DNA from: Candidatus Apopatosoma intestinale
GTDB taxonomy: Bacteria > Bacillota > Clostridia > Oscillospirales > CAG-272
Assembly (NCBI GenBank): GCA_018064545.1
Contig: JAGHUY010000224.1
Span: 1 to 6,126 of the forward strand
Length of the DNA stretch: 6,126 nt
Direction of reading: 5' to 3'
Shown: positions 1 to 5,955 of the stretch, piece after piece
Layout of the letters: each line of letters begins with the position of its first letter
How positions within the stretch are numbered: position 1 is the stretch's first letter
Position numbers and translations under genes: made by a program
Notes under the pieces: model-generated
Database searches by the model: none
What the model was told of the DNA's origin: nothing
What the model saw: only the letters and a program-made list of their open reading frames with translations

Positions 1-3000
1 TATTATACGTTCAATACTCCATCGAAAATTAATACAGTAACGATTACAGATGCAACAAGACTTGCAAAAGCGGCTTTTCATAATTGCAGTTACATAACTA
101 AAATTGTATTAAATGATGGGATTACTTCTGTCGGTGATTATGCGTTCTATAGCAACCCTTGGTATACCGGACTTACCGATGAATTCGTTATTGATGGCGA
201 CAACGTTCTCATTAAATACAACGGAACAAAGAGCGGAGTAATAATTCCTGAAAATGTAAAGGCAATCGCAGGTGGTGTTTTCAGATATAAAACGACAATT
301 TCCGAAGTAACTCTTCCCGATGGGTTGCTCAGAATCGAAGACAATGTATTCAGTGGATGTTCAAACCTTACCGCTTTGACAATTCCGAAATCTGTTGTTT
401 CCATTGGTTCTAATGCCATTCCGTCCACCTGCACAATCAGTGTTTATCAGCCTTCCGCAGGATATAATTATCGTTCGTCAAACCGCATCGTGCTCAATAA
501 CTCCTATACGACCGGTAACGAAACCTACTATTATATTGTAAACGATGACGGTTGTGCGGAAATCATCGGCTGTAAGACCACGAGCACCGAGCTGACAGTG
601 CCCACTGATATTGACGGAATTGTCGTTAATAAAATCGGCGATTACGGTTTTGCAAACTGCACGACACTGAACAGCATCACCATTCCGAAAAATATACTTA
701 ATATCGGTAAATATGCTTTCAGCGGATGCACCGGCATTGTTAACGCAACGATTCCGACCACCGTTAATACCGTCGGTGACTATGCGTTCAATAATTGTAC
801 CGGACTGAAATATGTTACCATTTCCGAAGGTGTTCAGGCACTCGGCGAAGGTGCGTTCTATAACTGCACATCTCTTACCGAGGCAGTTGTCCCAGATACC
901 GCTGCTTACGTTGGTTCGTATGCGTTCTATAACTGTATTTCCATGACTACGGCTACCATCGGTACAACGGCGGCCTCCATTGGCGATTATACATTCTATA
1001 ACTGCAAGAGCCTTGAAAACGTAGTTATAGGTCTTTCGGTTGAATCTATCGGAGATTATGCATTCTACGGATGTGCTCTTGGCAGAGTAACCATTCCATC
1101 TGCTACGACAAGCATTGGAAGATATGCTTTTGCAGATAATACAAAGATGACGAGAGCAACACTCAGAAAGAACCTGCTTACCATTGGTGATGGTGCTTTC
1201 AGAAACGACGGCTTGCTTGCAACGATCAGCATTCCTACGACTGTTACTTATATCGGTGTAGAAGCTTTTGAAAACTGCTCAAGTATTCCTTCTGCCATCA
1301 TCCCCGCAGGTGTTACCGAAATCAATGACCGTGCATTCTCTAATTGTTCATCTCTTGCAAGTGTTACGATCAACGGAAATGTAACTCGCATTGGTGTTTC
1401 GGCATTCTATAACAATGCCTTTGAGAGCATTACGCTTCCCGAAACCGTTATTGTTTTGGATGACAGTGCTTTCAGAGATTGCATAAATTTGAAAGAGATC
1501 AACATTCCGACTGCTGTAGAAAAAATCGGTGATGCTGCGTTCCTTGAGTGCTATGCTCTTGAAAATGTATCTATGCCGGACTCTGTTGCAACTGTTGGAG
1601 ACAGCGTGTTCTTCTTCAATAACGATCTGACAATTACCGTCAGAAAGAACAGCAGTACTGTCGCTGAGAGCATGCTCGAAATGCAGGGAATGAACCACGT
1701 CGTTCTTGACCCTGAAATTTCAGCTATCGGCAACAATGCTTTTGCTTCCTGCTACGAACTGAAAACCATTACTTACGGCGAGGAACCGGTAAACGATGGC
1801 GAATATAAATTCTCGTCGGCTCTTAAAACTGTCGGTAGTGAAGCGTTCAAGGATAACCCTCTGCTTCGTAACTTTATTGTACCGGATACGATCGAAAGTA
1901 TCGGCACTAATGCGTTCTACAACGCAGTTCAGTCCGGTTATCACTGCAAAGATGTTACCGTTACCTTCTATTATGTAAACGGTGTAATTGCGGCGAATAT
2001 TCTTGATTCGCAATATGTATGGCATATCGTTGTAAACGATAACATTCACACCTTGTCTGACAAGGCATTTTACAACTGCCCGGTTCTTGAAACAATTTCG
2101 ATTCCGGATACCGTTTCGTCTGTCGGTGCGAATGTGTTTGCAAATCCCGGCAAAAATGTAACTGCCACTTTCCGTGGTGTTGACGGCACGATTGATGCTT
2201 CCGTTTACAACGGAAAAACAAAAGGTCTCAAGTATATTGCCGTTGACGAAAATGTTGATACCATCGGCGATTATGCTTTTGCCAATACCGATACGGTAGT
2301 TGGTGTTGTGATTACGAACACCGAAACGATTGGTGATTACGCATTCAACACCGGCACAGTGATGAATTATGTTGAAATCGGAAAGGCGAATATAATCGGT
2401 AAATACGCTTTTTCGGACAGTAACACCAAACGAATTGAGTTAGATAATATCAATACAATCGATGATTATGCTTTTTCAAATTGTATTACGATGCAGAATG
2501 TTTATATTGATTCCGTTGTCAATATCAATGATTATGCTTTCTTTAACGATTTGGCAATCAACAATATTGTTATCAATGAAAACTTGGTTCACATCGGCGA
2601 GCACGCTTTCGACAGTTGTAAATCCATCCCGAAGGTAGTTTTGCCGGAAACGGTTCGTGAAATCGATGCGTATGCATTCTATGACTGCAACAGTATGGTG
2701 ACGATCAATGTCCCCGTTGGTGTTACGGCAATCAATAACTATACGTTCTTTGGTTGTGCTTCGCTTCTTGGAATTGAAATTCCCGATACCGTTACGAAGA
2801 TCGGCGATTATGCTTACTATGGATGTGTTGTTGCAAAAACTCTCGATATGAGCAGTACGACAAAATCTATCGGTGCATACGCATTCTACAACTGTAACCA
2901 AGTCAAGGAAATTAATCTTCCGAGTACCCTGCAGTCTATCGGAAACTATGCATTCCGTTCTTGCAGCAGTATTACGGAAATCAGTGTTCCTGATAATGTA

Positions 3001-3240
3001 ACAGATTTTGGCGACTGTGTGTTCTACGCCTGCACGGGACTTGAACAAGCGGAATTCGGTGTCGGTATTACCAGTATCGGCAACTCTGAGTTCTACGGAT
3101 GCGTGAAATTTGAAAAGCTGATGCTCAACGGCGACGTGGAATACATTCACGATCTCGCTTTCTACGGCGCGGAAGACGCCGTCATCTACAGTTTTAAAAA
3201 CCAATACGTAGAAGATTATTGCTACGATATGGGGCTTGAA
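1..3240 (+). repeat. Array of about 42 BspA/LRR_5-type repeats (protein-level tandem repeat)
   Basis: I count about 42 units of roughly 23 residues with the pattern I-G-x-x-A-F-x-x-C, then a short turn, a beta strand (for example VTIP) and a variable segment. About 39 units are canonical and three are degenerate (near 1630-1695, 1963-2028 and 2155-2226). Near 165-220 the array has the BspA insert that starts with NPWY. At about 523-640 it has a module that starts YYYIVNDDG, often seen at the beginning of an LRR block. The array ends with a capping motif around YVEDYCYDMGLEYC. The DNA repeats are imperfect: recurring strings such as gcgttctataactg reflect repeated protein motifs rather than recent duplication, because most neighbouring units differ in codon choice. 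Confidence 0.9.
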
Positions 3241-5202
3241 TACTGCGAACTTTCCATTGACTTCACGATGGTAATGACGCCGCCGACCAAGACGGACTAT
3301 TACGAACTGGATGAATTGGATCTGACCGGGTTGGAATTGAATCTGCATTACGCAAACGGTTTGGACAGAACCGTTTCGACCGGTTATACCGTCAGCGGAT
3401 ACGATCCGACCGTACTCGGAAAACAGACCGTTACCATTACTTACAACGGGGTTTCCGATACCTTCGACGTGACGGTGAACGCCAAAGAGATTTCCGGAAT
3501 TACCGCGCAGATCACGGGTGACGATCCCGTGTTCAGCGGGGAAGACCTTGACGTGAGCCGTATTGCCGTTACGGTACTCTTTGCGGATGGGACCGAAATG
3601 ACGGTCACCGAGGGCTTTGAGGCGACAGGATTTGATAAAAACGTCATCGGCGAACAGACCGTAACCGTCAGTTTCCGTGAAAAAACCGGAACGCTTGTCG
3701 TAAACGCTTTGGATCCGGATCACGTTTTCGGGGAATGGCAGATTGTGAAAGCGTCCACCCATACCGAAGTCGGTCTGAAACGCCGTTACTGTACCAACGA
3801 GGGATGCTCTTTCACAGAGGAAACTGAAATCCCGAAAAATCCTACCCATACCGGCGGCACGGCAACGTGTACCGAACAGGCGGAGTGCAGTGAATGTCAT
3901 GAAAAATACGGCGATCTGCTTCCGCATACGTACGATCGGGAAGTGGTTGACGCAATGTATTTAGCCTCTGCGGCGACCTGCACGAAGAAAGCAACGTATT
4001 ATAAATCCTGTGTTTGCGGCGCGGCCGGCAATGAGACGTTTGAAGCGGGCGAATATGCCGCCCCCGGCCAACCTACGTGGACAATTGACGGGCACGTCCT
4101 CATCATAGAGGGGAACGGATGCGCCGAGGAAAATCTTGCGGATCAGACTTTGTGGCAGGAAAAAGCGGATGAAATTTATAGAATTTCTGTCGGAAGCGGT
4201 ATCAACGCTGTTGACGTTGATCTGTTCAGCGGTCTCGACGATCTGACCGTGATAGACGTAAAGGGAAAAGATACCTTGATACTTGGCGGGGATTCTCTCA
4301 GTCGGGATGTGATTCTTTGCGGAGTAACGGCGTCAGGAACTCAACGGTTTGCTTCCCAAAACGGGTATACTTTTGTGCTGGCAATGAATTGTGCCCACTT
4401 ATTGCGCAGTCATATCGCATCGATCGATCCGACCGAGGAAGAACCCGGAAACAGTGAGTACTGGGCTTGTGATTCCTGCAAAAAGTATTTCTCCGACGGC
4501 AGATGCACGCATGAAATTCCCAAGGACAGTTGGATCATCCCGGCATTGACACCTGTCGCCGCGGGAGAAGTGATCGTGTCTTCCGTGAGCGGACAACCCG
4601 GAAAAACCGTTGACGTAACGGTGAAAATGAAAGATAATCCCGGCGTTTCCGCCATGACTTTTGTGCTCACCTACGGTTCGGGCGTTACGCTGGAAAGCGT
4701 CACTTTCAACAGTTCGCTCGGCGGGCAGACCGGCCTTTCGAAGACGCTGGCAAGCCCGGCTGTGATCCAGTGGGTCAACGCGTTCGGCGTGTGGAACGAT
4801 GACGACGTTTTTGCCACGCTGACGTTCAGAATATCCGATGACGCGGCTTACGGAACGAACGCGGAGATTTCACTCAGTTATGATTCCGAAAACGTCTACG
4901 TCTCGCAGGGTATGACCGAAACCAACGTTCCGGTTACGGTCACGAACGGTCGGATCACCGTTTTGCCGCTTGCGGGCGACATCAACGGTGACGGAGCCGT
5001 GAACAGCAAGGACATCACGAGACTGTTCCAGTATCAGGCGAACTGGCCTGTAATCGTGAACGAGTACGCGCTTGACGTCAACGGGGACGGAGATCTTAAT
5101 AGTAAGGATATTACCAGATTGTTCCAGTATCAGGCAAACTGGGATGTGGAAATCTACGTTTCCGAAAGCCCCGCCCCGCAAACGCACACATCTTCCGACT
5201 AG
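1..5202 (+). CDS. Giant BspA-type leucine-rich-repeat surface protein with Ig-like, cohesin-like and dockerin modules (5' partial)
   Basis: Frame 1 is open from base 1 to a TAG stop at 5200-5202, giving 1733 residues with no start inside the window. A TTG at 325 lies in the middle of a repeat and is not the true start. Modules in order, counting residues from base 1: about 42 BspA/LRR_5-type repeats (1-1080) built on the motif IGDYAFYNC; two Big_3-like Ig domains (1090-1236); a cysteine-pair region (1241-1339); a detached LRR-like block (1360-1463); another cysteine-pair module (1465-1519); a cohesin-like domain (1521-1657); and a type I dockerin (1659-1718) followed by a short polar tail. 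Known relatives are secreted or surface proteins of gut and rumen Firmicutes, used in adhesion or docked to scaffoldins; a signal peptide would be upstream. No LPXTG, SLH or transmembrane anchor is visible at the C-terminus, so attachment through the dockerin is inferred. No catalytic domain is seen. The ligand is unknown. Confidence 0.93.
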   Translation, partial: YYTFNTPSKINTVTITDATRLAKAAFHNCSYITKIVLNDGITSVGDYAFYSNPWYTGLTDEFVIDGDNVLIKYNGTKSGVIIPENVKAIAGGVFRYKTTISEVTLPDGLLRIEDNVFSGCSNLTALTIPKSVVSIGSNAIPSTCTISVYQPSAGYNYRSSNRIVLNNSYTTGNETYYYIVNDDGCAEIIGCKTTSTELTVPTDIDGIVVNKIGDYGFANCTTLNSITIPKNILNIGKYAFSGCTGIVNATIPTTVNTVGDYAFNNCTGLKYVTISEGVQALGEGAFYNCTSLTEAVVPDTAAYVGSYAFYNCISMTTATIGTTAASIGDYTFYNCKSLENVVIGLSVESIGDYAFYGCALGRVTIPSATTSIGRYAFADNTKMTRATLRKNLLTIGDGAFRNDGLLATISIPTTVTYIGVEAFENCSSIPSAIIPAGVTEINDRAFSNCSSLASVTINGNVTRIGVSAFYNNAFESITLPETVIVLDDSAFRDCINLKEINIPTAVEKIGDAAFLECYALENVSMPDSVATVGDSVFFFNNDLTITVRKNSSTVAESMLEMQGMNHVVLDPEISAIGNNAFASCYELKTITYGEEPVNDGEYKFSSALKTVGSEAFKDNPLLRNFIVPDTIESIGTNAFYNAVQSGYHCKDVTVTFYYVNGVIAANILDSQYVWHIVVNDNIHTLSDKAFYNCPVLETISIPDTVSSVGANVFANPGKNVTATFRGVDGTIDASVYNGKTKGLKYIAVDENVDTIGDYAFANTDTVVGVVITNTETIGDYAFNTGTVMNYVEIGKANIIGKYAFSDSNTKRIELDNINTIDDYAFSNCITMQNVYIDSVVNINDYAFFNDLAINNIVINENLVHIGEHAFDSCKSIPKVVLPETVREIDAYAFYDCNSMVTINVPVGVTAINNYTFFGCASLLGIEIPDTVTKIGDYAYYGCVVAKTLDMSSTTKSIGAYAFYNCNQVKEINLPSTLQSIGNYAFRSCSSITEISVPDNVTDFGDCVFYACTGLEQAEFGVGITSIGNSEFYGCVKFEKLMLNGDVEYIHDLAFYGAEDAVIYSFKNQYVEDYCYDMGLEYCELSIDFTMVMTPPTKTDYYELDELDLTGLELNLHYANGLDRTVSTGYTVSGYDPTVLGKQTVTITYNGVSDTFDVTVNAKEISGITAQITGDDPVFSGEDLDVSRIAVTVLFADGTEMTVTEGFEATGFDKNVIGEQTVTVSFREKTGTLVVNALDPDHVFGEWQIVKASTHTEVGLKRRYCTNEGCSFTEETEIPKNPTHTGGTATCTEQAECSECHEKYGDLLPHTYDREVVDAMYLASAATCTKKATYYKSCVCGAAGNETFEAGEYAAPGQPTWTIDGHVLIIEGNGCAEENLADQTLWQEKADEIYRISVGSGINAVDVDLFSGLDDLTVIDVKGKDTLILGGDSLSRDVILCGVTASGTQRFASQNGYTFVLAMNCAHLLRSHIASIDPTEEEPGNSEYWACDSCKKYFSDGRCTHEIPKDSWIIPALTPVAAGEVIVSSVSGQPGKTVDVTVKMKDNPGVSAMTFVLTYGSGVTLESVTFNSSLGGQTGLSKTLASPAVIQWVNAFGVWNDDDVFATLTFRISDDAAYGTNAEISLSYDSENVYVSQGMTETNVPVTVTNGRITVLPLAGDINGDGAVNSKDITRLFQYQANWPVIVNEYALDVNGDGDLNSKDITRLFQYQANWDVEIYVSESPAPQTHTSSD
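3268..3708 (+). other. Two tandem Big_3-type bacterial Ig-like domains
   Basis: Residues 1090-1160 and 1163-1236 each follow the Big_3 pattern: a first strand with P/G and a Y-x-x-x-x-x-L-D-L type segment, a strand of the form LHYANG or LFADG, then a G-Y/F-D-x-x-x-x-G-x-Q-T-V-T-V motif (GYDPTVLGKQTVTITY and GFDKNVIGEQTVTVSF) and a closing strand. In related surface proteins such domains act as spacers or carbohydrate-proximal stalks. They separate the LRR array from the C-terminal modules. Confidence 0.8.
3721..4056 (+). other. Cysteine-pair module of the HxFGEW / GGTATCT type
   Basis: Residues 1241-1339 start with HVFGEW and carry paired cysteines at 1264/1269, 1290, 1296/1299, 1327 and 1337/1339, with the recurring phrase GGTATCTEQAECSEC. 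I recognise this as a repeat often found in large secreted proteins of gut Firmicutes. Its function is not established. The CxxC and CxC spacing would suit a small metal-binding or disulfide-stabilised fold, but that is inference. Confidence 0.65.
4078..4389 (+). other. Detached degenerate LRR-like block
   Basis: Residues 1360-1463 begin WTIDGHVLIIEGNG, which resembles the usual W-x-L-D-G-T-L-x-I-x-G-x-G opening of BspA-type blocks. The block continues with IYRISVGSGI, then LFSGLDDLTVIDV in place of the AF-x-x-C core, and ends with an asparagine-glycine-tyrosine motif (NGYTF) similar to the LRR cap. It appears to be a short second LRR module placed between the two cysteine-pair regions, possibly with only one or two true repeat turns. 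Confidence 0.6.
4393..4557 (+). other. Second cysteine-pair module (YWxCxxCxKxFSD type)
   Basis: Residues 1465-1519 contain EYWACDSCKKYFSDGRC, with cysteines at 1490, 1493 and 1502, preceded by a His-rich start (CAHLLRSH). It ends at IIPALTP just before the cohesin-like domain. The pattern is the same family of CxxC module found in large Firmicutes surface proteins, where the usual order is an ATCT motif followed by a YWxCxxC motif. Here the ATCT part is replaced by IDPTEEE. The role is unknown. Confidence 0.6.
4561..4971 (+). other. Cohesin-like domain
   Basis: Residues 1521-1657 fit the cohesin pattern: an opening VSSVSGQPGKTVDVTVKM strand, the hallmark NPGVSAMTFVLTY segment, a strand around WVNAFGVWNDDDVFATLTF, and a late RISDDAAYGTNAEISLSY stretch. 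Cohesins are beta-sandwich partners of dockerins. In LRR proteins from Ruminococcaceae, similar domains occur close to a C-terminal dockerin, and their binding partner has rarely been tested, so dockerin binding here is inferred from the fold only. Confidence 0.75.
4975..5154 (+). other. C-terminal type I dockerin with two nearly identical Ca-binding repeats
   Basis: Residues 1659-1718 hold two F-hand-like loops, DINGDGAVNSKD (starting at residue 1660) and DVNGDGDLNSKD (starting at 1692). The calcium ligands D1, N3, D5, N9 and D12 are present in both. Each loop is followed by the same helix, ITRLFQYQANW. Dockerins bind cohesins and plug proteins into a scaffold. Only a short polar tail (VSESPAPQTHTSSD) follows, so the dockerin is the anchoring end. 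Confidence 0.93.
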
Positions 5203-5253
5203 ATGAACAGAGAATGGGGTTATTACAAAAGCCCCGTAAAATAATCAGATAAT

Positions 5254-5314
5254 TAATCCCCATAGAGTAGACACTTGAAAAACAGAAAGATTCAGGACTA
5301 CACTATGGGGGTTA
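5254..5314. other. Long imperfect hairpin in the intergenic gap
   Basis: The arm taatccccatagagtag (5254-5270, starting t-a-a) pairs with 5298-5314, giving 17 pairs with one A-A mismatch and one T-G wobble around a 27-base loop. The downstream sequence (ttgtta) is only weakly T-rich, so it is a poor intrinsic terminator for the large + strand gene. Such structures also occur at left ends of IS3-type elements, where they limit read-through from outside. Both readings stay open. Confidence 0.55.
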
Positions 5315-5319
5315 TTGTT

Positions 5320-5433
5320 ATGCCAAAAAGGAGCCATAAGAACAAAAGATCCGGTAAGGAGATCAAGGAGCGAACAGTACAAAAAATCCACCCCTGCTAC
5401 GCAACAGGGGTGGAATCCAAACCTCGTTTGTAA
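5320..5433 (+). pseudogene. Possible remnant of an IS3-family left end and OrfA start
   Basis: A 37-codon frame (MPKRSHKNKRSGKEIKERTV..., stop TAA at 5431-5433) starts 9 bases after a G run that can act as a ribosome binding site. Its lysine- and arginine-rich opening resembles the N-terminus of IS3-family OrfA transposase subunits (a short basic lead, then a helix starting F/I-K-E-x-x-V). The preceding stretch contains gtagacactt at 5267-5276, similar to the inner part of IS3-type terminal repeats. The resemblance stops near 5384, where the sequence runs into the terminator of the opposite gene; no helix-turn-helix, OrfB or right end follows. It could instead be chance sequence. I hold this weakly. 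Confidence 0.3.
5381..5414 (-). terminator. Rho-independent terminator of the minD-like/mgsA-like unit
   Basis: Read on the minus strand, tccacccctg and caggggtgga form a perfect 10-pair GC-rich stem with an 8-base loop, followed directly by TTTTTT. It lies about 70 bases past the stop codon of the mgsA-like gene. The stretch following the stem in the + direction is not T-rich, so it works for the minus strand only. Confidence 0.9.
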
Positions 5434-5484
5434 ACTTTTTTGCTCTTTTCGGCTGTCTGCTTGACAGGGGAAGCCATTTTGTCT

Positions 5485-5934
5485 TTATTTGTGATTTTCC
5501 ATCTCTTTTTCACGTTTCTGGCGGTTATACTCCGAATTGGGGTTGATGAAGTTACGCCATTCGAGGTCGCCGCGCTCCAGTGCGCAGATGATGGTTTCCG
5601 CCGTGGCGATATTAGTACCGACGGGGATATTATTGATGTCGCACTCGCGGATCAGATTATTGTCGGTGAGCAATTCGTTATAATCGGCATTTCCGTCACG
5701 GAAGTAGAGAAGAATGTCGATTTCGTTATACGCAATGCGGGAAGCGATCTGATCTGTCCCGCCTTGTTTGCCGGGGACGAGCTGCTCCACCGGAAGCCCG
5801 GTGGCCTCCGAGACCATTTTGCCCGTCACTTTGGTCGAGCAGATATGATGTTTGGCGAGGACACCGCAATAGGCGATGCAGAATTGAACCATCAATTCTT
5901 TTTTGGCGTTGTTGGCGATCAGGGCAATTTCCAT
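5485..5934 (-). CDS. mgsA: Methylglyoxal-synthase-fold protein with a substituted active site
   Basis: The 149 residues match methylglyoxal synthase (glycerone phosphate to methylglyoxal plus phosphate, cytoplasmic) along the whole length: an IALIA opening strand, KKELMVQFCIAYCG, TGKMVSEATGL, NEIDILLYFRD, NIPVGTNIATAE and a C-terminal LERGDLEWRNFINP typical of clostridial members. Compared position by position with E. coli MgsA, H19 and D20 are N and N, the phosphate loop TGTTG is TKVTG, the catalytic D71 in GGDQQ is T (GGTDQ), H98 is E and D101 is T; only D91 (FRD) and a few phosphate contacts remain. It may therefore lack synthase activity and serve as a binding or regulatory protein; this is inference. 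The ATG at 5934 is preceded by AGAAAGGA with a 6-base spacer. A charged tail (NSEYNRQKREKEMENHK) ends the protein. It lies 21 bases after the minD-like gene. Confidence 0.88.
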   Translation of the reverse strand: MEIALIANNAKKELMVQFCIAYCGVLAKHHICSTKVTGKMVSEATGLPVEQLVPGKQGGTDQIASRIAYNEIDILLYFRDGNADYNELLTDNNLIRECDINNIPVGTNIATAETIICALERGDLEWRNFINPNSEYNRQKREKEMENHK

Positions 5935-5940
5935 ATTATG

Positions 5941-5948
5941 TCCTTTCT
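5941..5948 (-). promoter_or_regulatory. Ribosome binding site of the mgsA-like gene
   Basis: AGAAAGGA on the minus strand sits 6 bases before the ATG at 5934, a good Shine-Dalgarno match and spacing. It lies in the 21-base gap after the minD-like stop and confirms the chosen start. Confidence 0.85.
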
Positions 5949-5955
5949 CTGAGGG

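Noticed and set aside
325..327. TTG at 325 as the start of the large protein
   Set aside because: The same frame is open back to base 1 and encodes LRR repeats there, including a normal unit with VGDYAF, so the gene starts outside the window.
1..3240. The repeat array as a CRISPR or DNA-level satellite
   Set aside because: Units encode protein in one frame, vary in sequence and lack constant repeats with unique spacers; it is a protein LRR array.
2476..3927. A 483-codon open frame on the minus strand
   Set aside because: It lies wholly antisense to the LRR and Ig-like region, in step with the repeat codons. It shows no recognisable domain and mirrors the repeats, so it is a shadow of the real gene.
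5426..5441. The small palindrome gtttgtaaac followed by six T as a + strand terminator
   Set aside because: The stem has only four A/T-rich pairs and could not terminate transcription well.
5461..5489. Promoter-like TTGACA and TTTATT with a 17-base spacer on the + strand
   Set aside because: The -10 match is poor and the promoter would only drive antisense transcription into the mgsA-like gene, so I treat it as chance.
5440..5952. A 170-codon open frame on the + strand over the mgsA-like gene
   Set aside because: It is antisense to a well-supported MgsA-fold protein that has a ribosome binding site and terminator; its translation resembles no family I know.
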